From positions 1 to 50,390 of the forward strand of contig CAZMZC010000018.1 of the NCBI GenBank assembly GCA_964570685.1: DNA of 50,390 nt. The letters run 5' to 3'. A model generated the notes under the pieces. It was not told the origin of the DNA, did no database searches, and worked only from the letters and a program-made list of their open reading frames with translations. This document shows, one piece after another, positions 33,080 to 42,399 of this stretch (within the stretch, counting starts at the first letter, position 1; each line of letters starts with the position of its first letter). The DNA is from UBA1189 sp964570685. Lineage in GTDB: Bacteria; Bacteroidota; Bacteroidia; Bacteroidales; Bacteroidaceae. The position numbers were made by a program, and so were the translations under genes.

Positions 33080-33961
33080 TTACTTATACACCGCCTTGGT
33101 ACCTGCCAGCAGGGTGTTCATCATGAGCGACACGATGGTCATGGGGCCTACGCCGCCGGGCACGGGGGTGATGTATGAGCATCGGGGGGCTACCTCGTCG
33201 AACTTGACATCGCCGGTGAGCTTGAAGCCGCTCTTGCGGGTGGCGTCGGGCACGCGGGTGGTGCCTACGTCGATTACTACAGCGCCCTCCTTCACCATAT
33301 CGGCCTTCACGAAGTTGGGCTGACCCATGGCGGCGATGAGGATATCGGCCTCGCGGCACTCCTTGACGAGGTCTTTGGAGCGGCTATGGCATACGGTCAC
33401 GGTGGCGTCGCCGGGGTATGCCTTCTGCATCATAAGGGTGGCCATGGGCTTGCCCACGATGTTGCTGCGCCCCAGGATGACGCATTTCTTGCCCGAGGTC
33501 TCTATGTTGTATCGCTTGAGCAGTTGCAGGATGCCGTTGGGCGTGGCCGACACGAAGCAGGGGAGCCCTATGGCGAGGCGGCCTACGTTGATGGGGTGGA
33601 ATCCGTCCACGTCCTTGCGGTAGTCGATGGCCTCGATGATGCGCTGCTCGTTGATGTGGCGGGGTAGGGGGAGCTGCACGATGAATCCGTCTACGTCGGC
33701 ATCCTGATTGAGGCGCTCTATCTCGGCCAGGAGGGTCTCCTCGGTGACGTCGCTCTCGAATCGGATGAGCGATGAGGTGAACCCGCACACCTCGCAGGCC
33801 TTCACCTTGCCCGCTACGTATGTCTCACTGCCTCCGTCGTGGCCTACCAGTATGGCGGCCAGGTGGGGGCGCTTCTCGCCGCGCGCTACGCGCTCGGCTA
33901 CTTCGGCAGCAATCTCTTGCTTGATCTGCTCCGATATGGCTTTTCCGTCGATCAGTGTCAT
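33080..33961 (-). CDS. folD: Methylenetetrahydrofolate dehydrogenase/cyclohydrolase
   Basis: Bifunctional one-carbon enzyme converting methylene-THF to formyl-THF with NADP. The active-site Y48xxxK52 is in SETYVAGKVKA; QLPLP, KDVDGFHP, the nucleotide-binding GRSNIVGKP and PGGVGPMT are all present. At 293 residues it is normal. It starts one base after the ffh stop codon region, so the two are tightly coupled. Confidence 0.96.
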   Translation of the reverse strand: MTLIDGKAISEQIKQEIAAEVAERVARGEKRPHLAAILVGHDGGSETYVAGKVKACEVCGFTSSLIRFESDVTEETLLAEIERLNQDADVDGFIVQLPLPRHINEQRIIEAIDYRKDVDGFHPINVGRLAIGLPCFVSATPNGILQLLKRYNIETSGKKCVILGRSNIVGKPMATLMMQKAYPGDATVTVCHSRSKDLVKECREADILIAAMGQPNFVKADMVKEGAVVIDVGTTRVPDATRKSGFKLTGDVKFDEVAPRCSYITPVPGGVGPMTIVSLMMNTLLAGTKAVYK

Positions 33962-33962
33962 A

Positions 33963-35288
33963 TTATCTTCTAAACTTAGGCATTCCCATCTTGCCCGTAG
34001 GCATGTTGGCTACGTTCTTCATCATCTTGCGGGTTTGCTCAAACTGCTTCAGCAGGCGGTTCACCTCCTGTATGTTGGTGCCGCTACCCTTGGCGATACG
34101 CTGGCGGCGGCTACCGTTGATGGCGTCGGGGTGGCTGCGCTCGTAGGGCGTCATCGAGTAGATGATGGCCTCCACGCTCTTGAAGGCGTTGTCGTCGATG
34201 TCGAGGTCCTTGATCTGCTTGCCCACACCGGGTATCATGCCCATGAGATCCTTGATGTTGCCCATCTTCTTTATCTGGGCTATCTGGGTGAGGAAGTCGT
34301 TGAAGTCAAACTGGTTGCGTGCGAGCTTCTTGGTGAGCTTCTTGGCCTCCTCCTCGTCGAACTGCTCCTGCGCCTTCTCCACCAGCGACACGATGTCGCC
34401 CATGCCGAGGATGCGGTCGGCCATGCGTGAGGGGTGGAACACGTCGAGCGCTTCGAGCTTCTCGCCCGTACCCACAAACATGATGGGCTTGCTCACCACG
34501 GTGCGGATAGAGAGGGCGGCACCACCGCGGGTGTCACCGTCGAGCTTGGTCAGTACCACGCCGTTGAAGTCGAGGCGGTCGTTAAACTCCTTGGCCGTGT
34601 TCACGGCATCCTGACCGGTCATGGCATCTACCACGAAGAGTATCTGGTCGGGCGTCACGGCCTCCTTGATGGCGGCTATCTCCTGCATCATCTGCTCGTC
34701 TACGGCAAGGCGGCCTGCGGTATCCACTATCACCACGTCGTAGTTCTTGGCCTTGGCCTCGCGTATGGCGTTCTGTGCTATCTCTATGGGGTTCTTGTTG
34801 CCCTCCTCCTTGTATACGGGCACGTCAATCTGCTCGCCCAGCACCGAGAGCTGGTCTATGGCGGCGGGGCGGTACACGTCGCAGGCTGCGAGCAGCGGGC
34901 GGCGGTGCTTCTTGTTCTTGAGCATGAGGGCGAGCTTGCCCGACATGGTAGTCTTACCCGAACCCTGCAGACCGCTCATCAGTATCACCGAGGGGCGTCC
35001 CTTGAGCTCCAGCTCCACGGCGTCGCCACCCATGAGGGCGGTGAGCTCGTCGTGCACAATCTTCACCATCAGCTGGCTGGGGCGTACGGCGGTGAGCACA
35101 TCCTGCCCCAGTGCCTTCTCCTTCACCGTATCGGTGAATGTCTTGGCCACCTTGTAGTTGACGTCGGCATCGAGCAATGCCTTGCGCACATCCTTGAGGG
35201 TCTCGGCCACGTTCACTTCGGTGATCTTGCCCTCGCCCTTCAGTATCTTAAACGACCTCTCGAGTCTTTCACTTAGGTTTTCAAACAT
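33963..35288 (-). CDS. ffh: Signal recognition particle protein Ffh (SRP54)
   Basis: GTPase that binds signal sequences with the 4.5S RNA and targets membrane proteins. N domain about 1-90; G1 is GLQGSGKTT (106-114); DTAGRLAVDE and TKLDGDTRGG follow; the M domain (about 300-441) carries the RNA-binding block GSRRQRIAKGSGT. At 441 residues it is full length. It leads the ffh-folD-capA transcript. Confidence 0.96.
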   Translation of the reverse strand: MFENLSERLERSFKILKGEGKITEVNVAETLKDVRKALLDADVNYKVAKTFTDTVKEKALGQDVLTAVRPSQLMVKIVHDELTALMGGDAVELELKGRPSVILMSGLQGSGKTTMSGKLALMLKNKKHRRPLLAACDVYRPAAIDQLSVLGEQIDVPVYKEEGNKNPIEIAQNAIREAKAKNYDVVIVDTAGRLAVDEQMMQEIAAIKEAVTPDQILFVVDAMTGQDAVNTAKEFNDRLDFNGVVLTKLDGDTRGGAALSIRTVVSKPIMFVGTGEKLEALDVFHPSRMADRILGMGDIVSLVEKAQEQFDEEEAKKLTKKLARNQFDFNDFLTQIAQIKKMGNIKDLMGMIPGVGKQIKDLDIDDNAFKSVEAIIYSMTPYERSHPDAINGSRRQRIAKGSGTNIQEVNRLLKQFEQTRKMMKNVANMPTGKMGMPKFRR

Positions 35289-35320
35289 ATCTTTTTGGCA
35301 ATTATTCTATAATTAAGGTG

Positions 35321-35351
35321 CAAAGATAGTGCAAACCGAGAGAAAATGCAA
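35321..35351 (-). promoter_or_regulatory. Promoter of ffh
   Basis: TAtcTTTG on the minus strand (35328-35321) and TTG at 35351-35349, spacer 20 bp, 33 bases ahead of the ffh start. Confidence 0.65.
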
Positions 35352-35435
35352 GTTCACTTGCGATTTTCCGAGGTGCCGCCTACCTTCTGTGTTCGCGTAG
35401 CGGACACTAAAGATAGTGCAAGGCGAGCAAAATAC
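35321..35435. repeat. Hairpin element with terminal direct repeats upstream of ffh
   Basis: AAAGATAGTGCAA followed by a CGAG motif occurs at 35322 and again at 35411. Between them lie a long imperfect stem (CGAGAGAAAATGCAAG with CTTGCGATTTTCCGAG, 35336-35373) and GTGCCGCCTACCTTCTG. The left copy supplies the ffh -7 box. Confidence 0.6.
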
Positions 35436-35449
35436 CCAATTCATTTGCA

Positions 35450-38185
35450 TTATTGTCGTTGTTCTTCCCTTGTGGTCACCAAATCACCGAACGTGGTGAT
35501 ACCTTCGGCCTGTACGACGATGCGCTTGGTGCGGGCGTTGTTGTAGAACTTCAGGGAGAACCGTCCTTGATGGTCGGTCTCTATATCGGGTTCCCAGTAG
35601 AGGGTGCGGCGGTAATCCGCCGTGTCGGGAAGTTCCATTTCTGAGTAGTCACGATGGTAGTACTCTGTCACCCGACTGTAGCCTTCAAAATAGGTGTAGC
35701 GAGTGCCGTCGCGCATGTCGTAGGGTGGTTTTGTAGGACTCTCCTCTTTGGGGAAATAGACGGTGTGTGCCCATAGCAAGCGGCGGTGGTCTGTATCGCC
35801 ATCCTGCTTGATGGGGATGCGCTCGCGCGACACGAGGTTGCTGTATATACGGATTTCTTTGGGCAGTTGGTAGAAGTTGAGGTATGGACGCCCTTCACCT
35901 TCAGGAATAATATATTCGCCTTTTGTAATACCTCCACCCAAATTGCCTATAAACTTACCATAGTAAGCATAGGTTAAGCTATCTTTAGTGGCATTTGCCC
36001 TAAACTTCAATACGTCAGGTATTCGCGCCCGATTCAGTGTGTAGGGTATTGCAGGATCGTAGAATCCTTTTGTGGGCGGTGGGTCGGTGAGAGCGTGTAC
36101 GCCACGGTCGATGATGGTGTTGAACTCCTTGACGAAGTCGACGACCATGTCGGGACGGTCGTAGTGTATCTCATGCTTCTGTTTGTTGCGTTTCTTGATG
36201 GTGACCTCGTTGATGAGGCCTTCCATGGCAAAGTCCACGTTCTCCAATACCTGCAGCTCATAGTCATCCTCGGGCGAGTGACTCTCGTAGTAGTTGTATG
36301 GGGTAGGTGCGGGCGAAAATGCTCGGTATAGCGAGGGGAACACATAGCGGTACTTCCCCTTTTTCCCCTTCTTGCCCAATCCATCGGGTTTCCATATCTC
36401 GATGGTAAGGCCAGCTTCATCAACGAAGTAGCGGGGGATATCAATGCTGAATTCGCCTAGCTCGTTGGCCTGCACTGTGTCGCGATAGTCCACCTGCTCC
36501 GACTTTAGTTCGATGGCTACCCACGGATTAGCTATGCGCTTGTATGTATTAGCTCTCCACTTATCTTCTTCATCAACCAATTGGTCTGCCACATAGCCGT
36601 CGATGACATATCCCTGCTCGGCCACGTAGCGAGGCTTTACCTTACTGCCCTGCGCCATGGTCACCCACTCGTAGCGTCGCCATCCCTGTGTGAGCATCAG
36701 TAGGTCGATGTCGGTGTGCATGGCGCGGAGCGAGGTGTGCGCAAAGTAGCTGTCGATGTCCTTGATGAATCCCTTGAGGTCCGATGTCAGCAGCAGTTCC
36801 GTGCGTATGTCGCCAGTGTCGAAGGTGGGTGCCTCCTCATCGGCATCGGTAATGCTCACCGACAGGTAGCCTCGTGTACCGCCTCCCCACGTGTTCTGTA
36901 TCTGCAGGGGCACCACCACCTCTTCGAACGGAGTCAGTGAGTCAGTCGGTAGTTCCACGTGGATGGTGGGTGTGCTCGTCGGGGGCTGCACGAAGAAGAG
37001 GCGGTCGGCCAATATGCGTCCCTCGGCATTGAACAGCGTCAGCTGGTTCACACCGGGGCGTAGCACCTGTGCATCGAACCTCAGTCGCATGCGTTGCCCG
37101 TTGCCCAGCGTTAATGTATCGAAAGCGGTGAGGGCTCCTCGGCATTGCAGACTCCAGCCTAGCACCTCGGCAGGTTGGGTGGGCGAAGCATGTATTGTGG
37201 CTTCGTAGCCCTTGTAGCCCGATGTAGGTTTCATGCTCAGCACATACCCCTGCTCCTGTGCCTGAGGGAGTATGAAGCTGTATTCCTTCCCTTTATATTC
37301 CACCAGTGCCTTGATGGGCTTGTCATCGGTCGGGGTCACCTGCATGAGTGTGCGTCCGCGATGGCCTGTGGTGAAGATGCCTATCGGCATATTCTTGTGT
37401 AGCAGTGTACCGGTAATCTCTTTTTCGCGTCCCCACTGGTCGGTAGCCTCGATGGCTACTATAGAAAGTACGCCCTCCACGAGGTTGCCGCCTTCGGGAT
37501 AGAAGTTTACCTTTAGATCGTCCTTGCGCAGCTTCGGGTCGGTCTCGTCGGGGATGGCCAGTCGGGTGTGGATAGGGTAGTACTCAAACTCGCGTTTATA
37601 TACACCGGCCGTGTCGGGGCGGCTGTATACGGGTACCGTACGAGTAAACTGGCAATAGTTGATGTCGGGCACGAGGCTCTGCCGTGCCTCTTTTTCTGAC
37701 AATAGGCTTCCCGCCCGTTCGTGTCTGTCCATAAAATCAAAGAGCGTAAGCTGCTCGTTGCCGAAGTTCATCATATAGCGCGTGTAGGCCCTCAACTCAT
37801 AGTATCCGGTGTAGTAGCTGTCCTTCAGAGCAAACTCGCCGTAGCACTGCCCGTTCTCCATACGCAGCTTCTTTGTCTCCATCTCCACGCCCTTGTCGTT
37901 GAGCAGCTCCACGTAGAGTATCTTGCTCACGTCGGTCAGCTGCAGCGTGGTGGCATTCACCACGTAGGCCTTGAACCAGATGGTGTCGCCGATGAAGTAG
38001 CTGCGGTTGTCGAGATGCAGGTACACCTTCTCCTGCGGATAGGCTTGGTTGAAGGCATGGATATTCTTCAGATACTGCTGTATGCGCCCCACAGCGCTAT
38101 CGGCCTGCCCGAAAGCAAGCAACGTGCACCACAGCCATATAGTCACAAGCATGATTCGCCTCATAACGATAATTTTCGTATTCAT
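35450..38185 (-). CDS. Secreted MG2-domain (alpha-2-macroglobulin-like) protein
   Basis: 911 residues from the ATG at 38185 (an ATG at 38164 is also possible); the signal sequence is MRRIMLVTIWLWCTLLAFG. The first domain (VYLHLDNRSYFIGDTIWFKAYVV) is the MG2-like beta-sandwich common in Bacteroidetes surface proteins; later parts include a carboxypeptidase-regulatory-like segment, a plug-like region (PDMVVDFVKEF) and a final domain with the typical NARTKRIVVQAEGIT ending. Family members are thought to sit in the outer envelope; function is unknown. It has a promoter block duplicated in front of the regulator gene at 42779-43819. Confidence 0.8.
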   Translation of the reverse strand: MNTKIIVMRRIMLVTIWLWCTLLAFGQADSAVGRIQQYLKNIHAFNQAYPQEKVYLHLDNRSYFIGDTIWFKAYVVNATTLQLTDVSKILYVELLNDKGVEMETKKLRMENGQCYGEFALKDSYYTGYYELRAYTRYMMNFGNEQLTLFDFMDRHERAGSLLSEKEARQSLVPDINYCQFTRTVPVYSRPDTAGVYKREFEYYPIHTRLAIPDETDPKLRKDDLKVNFYPEGGNLVEGVLSIVAIEATDQWGREKEITGTLLHKNMPIGIFTTGHRGRTLMQVTPTDDKPIKALVEYKGKEYSFILPQAQEQGYVLSMKPTSGYKGYEATIHASPTQPAEVLGWSLQCRGALTAFDTLTLGNGQRMRLRFDAQVLRPGVNQLTLFNAEGRILADRLFFVQPPTSTPTIHVELPTDSLTPFEEVVVPLQIQNTWGGGTRGYLSVSITDADEEAPTFDTGDIRTELLLTSDLKGFIKDIDSYFAHTSLRAMHTDIDLLMLTQGWRRYEWVTMAQGSKVKPRYVAEQGYVIDGYVADQLVDEEDKWRANTYKRIANPWVAIELKSEQVDYRDTVQANELGEFSIDIPRYFVDEAGLTIEIWKPDGLGKKGKKGKYRYVFPSLYRAFSPAPTPYNYYESHSPEDDYELQVLENVDFAMEGLINEVTIKKRNKQKHEIHYDRPDMVVDFVKEFNTIIDRGVHALTDPPPTKGFYDPAIPYTLNRARIPDVLKFRANATKDSLTYAYYGKFIGNLGGGITKGEYIIPEGEGRPYLNFYQLPKEIRIYSNLVSRERIPIKQDGDTDHRRLLWAHTVYFPKEESPTKPPYDMRDGTRYTYFEGYSRVTEYYHRDYSEMELPDTADYRRTLYWEPDIETDHQGRFSLKFYNNARTKRIVVQAEGITTFGDLVTTREEQRQ

Positions 38186-38211
38186 ATACCGTTTATATAT
38201 AGACTTATCCA

Positions 38212-38243
38212 CAAAGATACTACAACATTCAGAAACACCCAAA
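38212..38243 (-). promoter_or_regulatory. Promoter of the MG2-domain gene (duplicated block, copy 1)
   Basis: TAtcTTTG (38219-38212) and TTTG (38243-38240) with a 20-bp spacer. The surrounding 66 bases (38212-38277) match 43827-43892 at 62 positions. TGTACA palindromes lie at 38248 and 38270, exactly 22 bp apart. Confidence 0.8.
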
Positions 38244-38365
38244 TTTATGTACAAGATGTGTAAGATTTGTGTACAAATTTTCGAGCCAACCCACTTGTCA
38301 GTCAGTGGATTATGCTATCGAATGTGTACAATTGCTTGCGGGCATGTGTTTTTGGATGTTGTTCC

Positions 38366-38461
38366 CTATTCTTCCCGACCAAAGTTTCCCTTGGTAGGTC
38401 GGTAATGGCCGCGGCGCAGGAGCACGTGCTCCATCACGCCCTGCGCTACATACTCCTTCAT
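38366..38461 (-). pseudogene. Possible small gene remnant (31 codons)
   Basis: An open frame MKEYVAQGVMEHVLLRRGHY with a basic C-terminus, no promoter and no ribosome site. It may be the tail of a decayed gene. Flanking 38376-38402 is an inverted repeat (CCGACC/GGTCGG). Weak call. Confidence 0.2.
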
Positions 38462-38549
38462 CAGCTTTGGTATAGTTTATAATCTCCTTGTCTTTCTCGC
38501 GTTTTCGGCAGTCATATTCTTATTTCTCGCAGGCTCCACCTTTCACTAC

Positions 38550-38637
38550 CCCTGCAGAGGTAGTGATTTATCCCTGCAAGGGTAGTACTCTCTCCCTGCA
38601 GGGGTAGTATGTTATCCCTGCAGGGGTAGTGATAAAT
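38550..38637 (+). repeat. 22-bp-period palindrome array C (four units)
   Basis: Units begin CCCTGCA at 38550, 38572, 38594 and 38616, each followed by GGGTAGT-like sequence; the first unit is a 20-bp near-perfect palindrome (ACTACC..GGTAGT). It lies between the divergent MG2 gene and the DUF3987 relic. Unit sequence is almost the same as array D2. Confidence 0.92.
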
Positions 38638-38725
38638 GGAACCTGTGAACAAAGATAATCTATTGTTCCGATTTTTGCAAACGAACCGTCCGTTTTGTTT
38701 GCAAGTACACTGTCTTTCAGAATAT

Positions 38726-38755
38726 TGACATTGCGATTTGGGTGTTGTAACTTTG
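38726..38755 (+). promoter_or_regulatory. Promoter of the DUF3987 relic
   Basis: TTG at 38726-38728 and TAacTTTG at 38748-38755 with a 19-bp spacer, 16 bases before the ATG. It is intact although the gene is not. Confidence 0.7.
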
Positions 38756-38771
38756 TGCCATAATAACGTAA

Positions 38772-39490
38772 ATGAAACAGAAAAATATGCAAGAATCTAA
38801 TGTAAACCAGCAAACGCAATCTTACGGAGACATGCTCCGTGAGACCCAGCAGGAGGAGTTCCCCCTGCTTAGTGAAGTGACTCGCGGGGTCGTGGAAGAT
38901 CCTCTCACCTTGATGAACTCACACTACGACAATGACGGCGTAGTAGTACCCTGCGCCGTATGCACAAGCTACCGGGCAAGACCACCGCGGCCAACTACTA
39001 CCGCCTTATCTATGCCAACGGAAAGAATATATCGTATCTGCATATCCCCGAGATAGCCGAGATGGTTGCTGCCAACAAAGGCTCGTTCGGCGACTTCATG
39101 CACATATTCCTGGCTGCGCAGAATGAGGAGGAGTTGCACACAGGTCGCAAGACCGATGATGAGGACTTCCTCATCAAGCACACACGCTTGGCCTTGGTGG
39201 CTACGGGCACCATGTCGTCGGTGCGCGAGTTTATCCCCAACTTGGAGGATGGACTCTCCACCCGTTTCCTCTACCACAACCTGCCTGCCAAGGATACTGT
39301 GCGCGACGAGATGGACGAGGCCACTGCCGAGGCGTTCCGCGACGTGTATACCTATTATCGCGGTCAACTGACAGAGATTTGGAAGGAGCTGCGCCAGTTT
39401 GAGGGAAAGGCGAAGAAAAATGCAAGTTTGACTTCAGCCCTACGAGCGTCGACCTTCGATTCTCGAATAAAATCGAGTGCCAAGGCTTAG
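38772..39490 (+). pseudogene. Decayed DUF3987-type gene
   Basis: The first 60 codons (MLRETQQEEFPLLSEVTRGVVEDP) match the start of DUF3987 proteins, which are linked to Bacteroidetes mobile elements. Near 38950 the frame changes to RRMHKLPGKTTAANYYRL..IPEIAEMVAANKGSFGDF, with most of the intervening protein missing. A second shift near 39415, at an A-run, leads to KFDFSPTSVDLRF, and the sequence then stops. So there is an internal deletion, two frame breaks and loss of the C-terminus. Confidence 0.7.
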
Positions 39491-39493
39491 CCG

Positions 39494-39625
39494 TCACAAC
39501 AACTTGAACCGCACCTTGGCCACCACGTTCATCGGGCGCAGCTGGCATACGTTGCGGTAGATGTTGAGGTTGCTGTAGTTGACCTGCGTGTAGGCCTGCT
39601 GATTGAAGAATGTCTTTGAAACGCT
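39494..39625 (-). pseudogene. C-terminal fragment of an outer-membrane beta-barrel protein
   Basis: 43 codons ending ..NVVAKVRFKLL and a stop: alternating residues and a terminal aromatic/hydrophobic strand, as in TonB-dependent receptors or related barrels of this phylum. It begins at the stop codon of the S41 gene, and its other side abuts the DUF3987 relic, so both are probably deletion remnants. Confidence 0.5.
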
Positions 39626-41742
39626 TACCGCTTTTTCCTCCATCTGAGGTACAGAAATGCCAGCAATATCAATGCTGCTATAGCGGCAGCCAAGAGGGCG
39701 GTTGCCTTTGTGGATGCAGCATCAGTGGAGGGCTCTTCCTTTTCTTCCTCAAGGTATATGCCATCGCGAATCAGCTCCAGCGCCGTGTCGTATATCAGAT
39801 TGCCCTTGCTGGTTACCTCTTCGTAGGTCATGGGGATATTCAGGTGAGGGATGACGCCTCTGCCGTAGGGGAAGTCTTCGCTGACAAACTCGTCGCTTAC
39901 AATGCGGGTCATAGGAATATGACACTTGAACATACTGTTGGACAGCATGATGTCGGCAAATCTCAAGGCATTCATGCAATGATAGGCTGTCTTGGTCTCG
40001 CGTCCTATGACGTAGCCACGTGCATTGCGCTTCATAATGCCTGCAAATGTAGTGGATGCCGAGGCAGAGTTGGCATTGATAAGAACATATATGCGGCCCG
40101 TGTACAGTGCCTTTGTGGTGTCGCTTGGCGAAGACTCTTTAGGCTCGTTCATTTTGTAATAGCCTTTGCGTCCAGGAATCTCCTTGTAGTCTTCAAACAT
40201 TACCGTTCCTGCAGGATAATTCAGGGTGGAACTCTTGATTGTTTGCGTGTTCACTTTCATATATCCTCCTTCGCTCTTTATCGGCTCGTCCATTACGGCA
40301 TCCACCAATTTGTACAGTACGCTGGGATTACCGCCAGGATTATTGCGAAGGTCTATAATCAGGTTGTCGCAACCCCTTCTTTCTATATGGTCGAGGAACA
40401 CAAGCATGGAATCCTCTTCGGTCTCCATCAAATTGAAATTTCCCAACCATATATGAGCGGTACTGTCATTGAGGATTTCGCAGCGCACGTTTTCTTTTCT
40501 TACAACTCTATTTAGTGCCATATGCCAGTTGCTCATGATTTTCCCATCATAGTCATACCAAGTTGCTGTTTTCATCAAAGGTACCGTGAGTTTCTCACCT
40601 CCGACAAATGTAAAGGTTGTCTTACCTCCTTTTTGTGCATCTTTGTCCATGCGATAATATAGGAAACTGGGTGTGGATACCAACTGATGCTCCAATACGG
40701 TTTCTACTTGAGCATCATAAATCATGCTTGTATAAGGAAGCAACTCCATGCATAGAGTGTCTACGTGCTTGCCATCGACACGCTCAATCTCGCGTCCTAG
40801 ATACGTCTTGTATTCCTCTGTGGTACTGAGCACACGCATCTTGCCACCCACCATTCCGAAGAGTAGTGGCGACCACATTTGGGCTTTATGCGGGGAAAGG
40901 TTGATACCGTAATTAAACCACATGTGCGAATCGTGTATCCTACGGTTGTAATTCATCACCAATCGGGCAAAGTCCACCAATGATATACTCTCGGGAATCT
41001 TGGCAATCTCTCCTTCTACAAAGGCATCGTACTCCTCTTCGGTCATAAAGTCATCAAGCGAGGGATATATCTCTTTGATGCTGCTTGCTAGTTGGCGGTA
41101 ATCAGCAATAGCCTCTGATTGTGATAGAACCTTTTTGGGTTCTCTCTTGACAGGAGGGATAAATGTAGTCTTTAGACCAAACGGTGTCAATGGGTCGTCA
41201 CACTTTCCGCCTTTACTTACGCTTATGTGGATGCTGGGCTGATGAATCTTCTTATAAGAATAGTGAACCTTACCCAACACATCACCCTTCTTCACATTTT
41301 GTCCGGTTGCAAGAGGGGTGTCGGTGCTCAATCCGCCAATATATAGTGTCTTGCCATCATTGCTCTTTATATGAATCTGATATGACAAATACTTGACGTC
41401 CTGTCCATTCTTCTCCATACTTTCTCTGTGTTGTTCTACTATTTCATTAAAAGAGCCACTTCTTCCACCTCGGCTGCTGGAAGAATTTAGCGAGTGGAGA
41501 TAATTCAGTGAAATGTAGGTGACTACTCCGTCGCAGGGGCTCACAACATTGGTACCCAGTTCTGCACCGATGAACAATCTATCGAAGTTATGCTCATTGT
41601 CGATATATTCCTGCGGCCGATAAAGAATTCCTTCGCCAGCTTTTGCACCCTCGATGGGCCATTGATAGAGCACCTCTGCAGTTTGGGCATGCAGCCCCAA
41701 CATACTTCCCAATAATAATAGAGTCAATTTCCATGCTTTCAT
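39625..41742 (-). CDS. S41 (C-terminal-processing-like) protease with degenerate M23-like domain
   Basis: 705 residues with a signal peptide (MKAWKLTLLLLGSMLGLHA). Residues about 25-195 look like an M23/LytM fold (GTNVVSPCDGVVTY, GQNVKKGDVLGKVH), but the first metal histidine and partner aspartate are not in place, so it is probably a binding domain. The S41 domain follows: IDLRNNPGGNPS and the catalytic-serine block NANSASASTTFAG. The C-terminus is a membrane helix (ALLAAAIAALILLAFLYL) and RWRKKR. Likely an envelope protease anchored in the inner membrane. Paired TTGCAAG sites, 11 bp apart, lie upstream (41831/41842 and 41872/41883). Confidence 0.8.
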   Translation of the reverse strand: MKAWKLTLLLLGSMLGLHAQTAEVLYQWPIEGAKAGEGILYRPQEYIDNEHNFDRLFIGAELGTNVVSPCDGVVTYISLNYLHSLNSSSSRGGRSGSFNEIVEQHRESMEKNGQDVKYLSYQIHIKSNDGKTLYIGGLSTDTPLATGQNVKKGDVLGKVHYSYKKIHQPSIHISVSKGGKCDDPLTPFGLKTTFIPPVKREPKKVLSQSEAIADYRQLASSIKEIYPSLDDFMTEEEYDAFVEGEIAKIPESISLVDFARLVMNYNRRIHDSHMWFNYGINLSPHKAQMWSPLLFGMVGGKMRVLSTTEEYKTYLGREIERVDGKHVDTLCMELLPYTSMIYDAQVETVLEHQLVSTPSFLYYRMDKDAQKGGKTTFTFVGGEKLTVPLMKTATWYDYDGKIMSNWHMALNRVVRKENVRCEILNDSTAHIWLGNFNLMETEEDSMLVFLDHIERRGCDNLIIDLRNNPGGNPSVLYKLVDAVMDEPIKSEGGYMKVNTQTIKSSTLNYPAGTVMFEDYKEIPGRKGYYKMNEPKESSPSDTTKALYTGRIYVLINANSASASTTFAGIMKRNARGYVIGRETKTAYHCMNALRFADIMLSNSMFKCHIPMTRIVSDEFVSEDFPYGRGVIPHLNIPMTYEEVTSKGNLIYDTALELIRDGIYLEEEKEEPSTDAASTKATALLAAAIAALILLAFLYLRWRKKR

Positions 41743-41975
41743 ATTGCTGATGTGTTACGATGAATTTTCTTGCTACCGTGTTTGATGATATAAAGATATT
41801 ATTCTTATCTCAAACAGGCAAGAAACCATCCTTGCATTTTGCTTGCAATTGATTTTGAGGATGAAAAGAGCCTTGCAAGAATCTTGCAAGGAATTATAAT
41901 GTGTTGCTAAACAATAGAATATGATTTAGTCCTCTTAGAAAAGGAAAGACGAGATTAAGCGTGTGTGTTGATGTC

Positions 41976-42399
41976 TCAGACATGGATTTGCTTCTCTGTA
42001 ACCAACGTAATGAGTGAACGAATCTTCAGAATAAGTTGCTCGGTTGGTTCTATTAATGGTGCAACATCCTCCTCAGTCCAATCGAAAAGGTCATCATAGT
42101 CTCCTGAATTGCGCATGTTCTGCAGACGGGAAATCAGTCGCGCATCAGCCTTGCTAAGCATACCACTTAAAACAAACTCCTTGCATAATACGCGGATGAC
42201 TCCTGCGTGAGATTTTGCAGTCAGTGATTTTGTCGATTAAAAGGGCGGTAGCTGCATGGAATACGGCATAGTAAAGTCGGTTGGCTGTCAGTGTCCAGTG
42301 TTTCAGCATGGCGTTGTCTTTGGCCTCTGTCATTACGGCGTCGGCTTTTTCCAATCGATAAGCTATGATGGCTCGTTTGTCATCTGTTTCTAATGCCAT
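41976..42399 (-). pseudogene. HEPN-domain toxin (HepT-like), frameshifted
   Basis: The reading frame starts MALETDDKRAIIAYRLEKAD and runs to AATALLIDKIT, then shifts. The rest of the HEPN protein (TAKSHAGVIRVLCKEFVL, then MLSKADARLISRLQNMRNSG) continues in another frame to 41976. The break is a tandem duplication of four bases (CAGTCAGT at 42218-42225 on the plus strand). Removing one copy restores one HEPN protein of about 140 residues. It overlaps the end of the MNT gene by 10 bp. Confidence 0.8.

Noticed and set aside
38568..38819. An 83-codon minus-strand frame over array C
   Set aside because: The translation is mostly the array read through (YYPCRERVLPLQG); periodic DNA without stops, not a protein.
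41976..42161. Independent 61-residue protein gene
   Set aside because: It is the in-frame C-terminal half of the HEPN protein whose frame was broken by the CAGT duplication.
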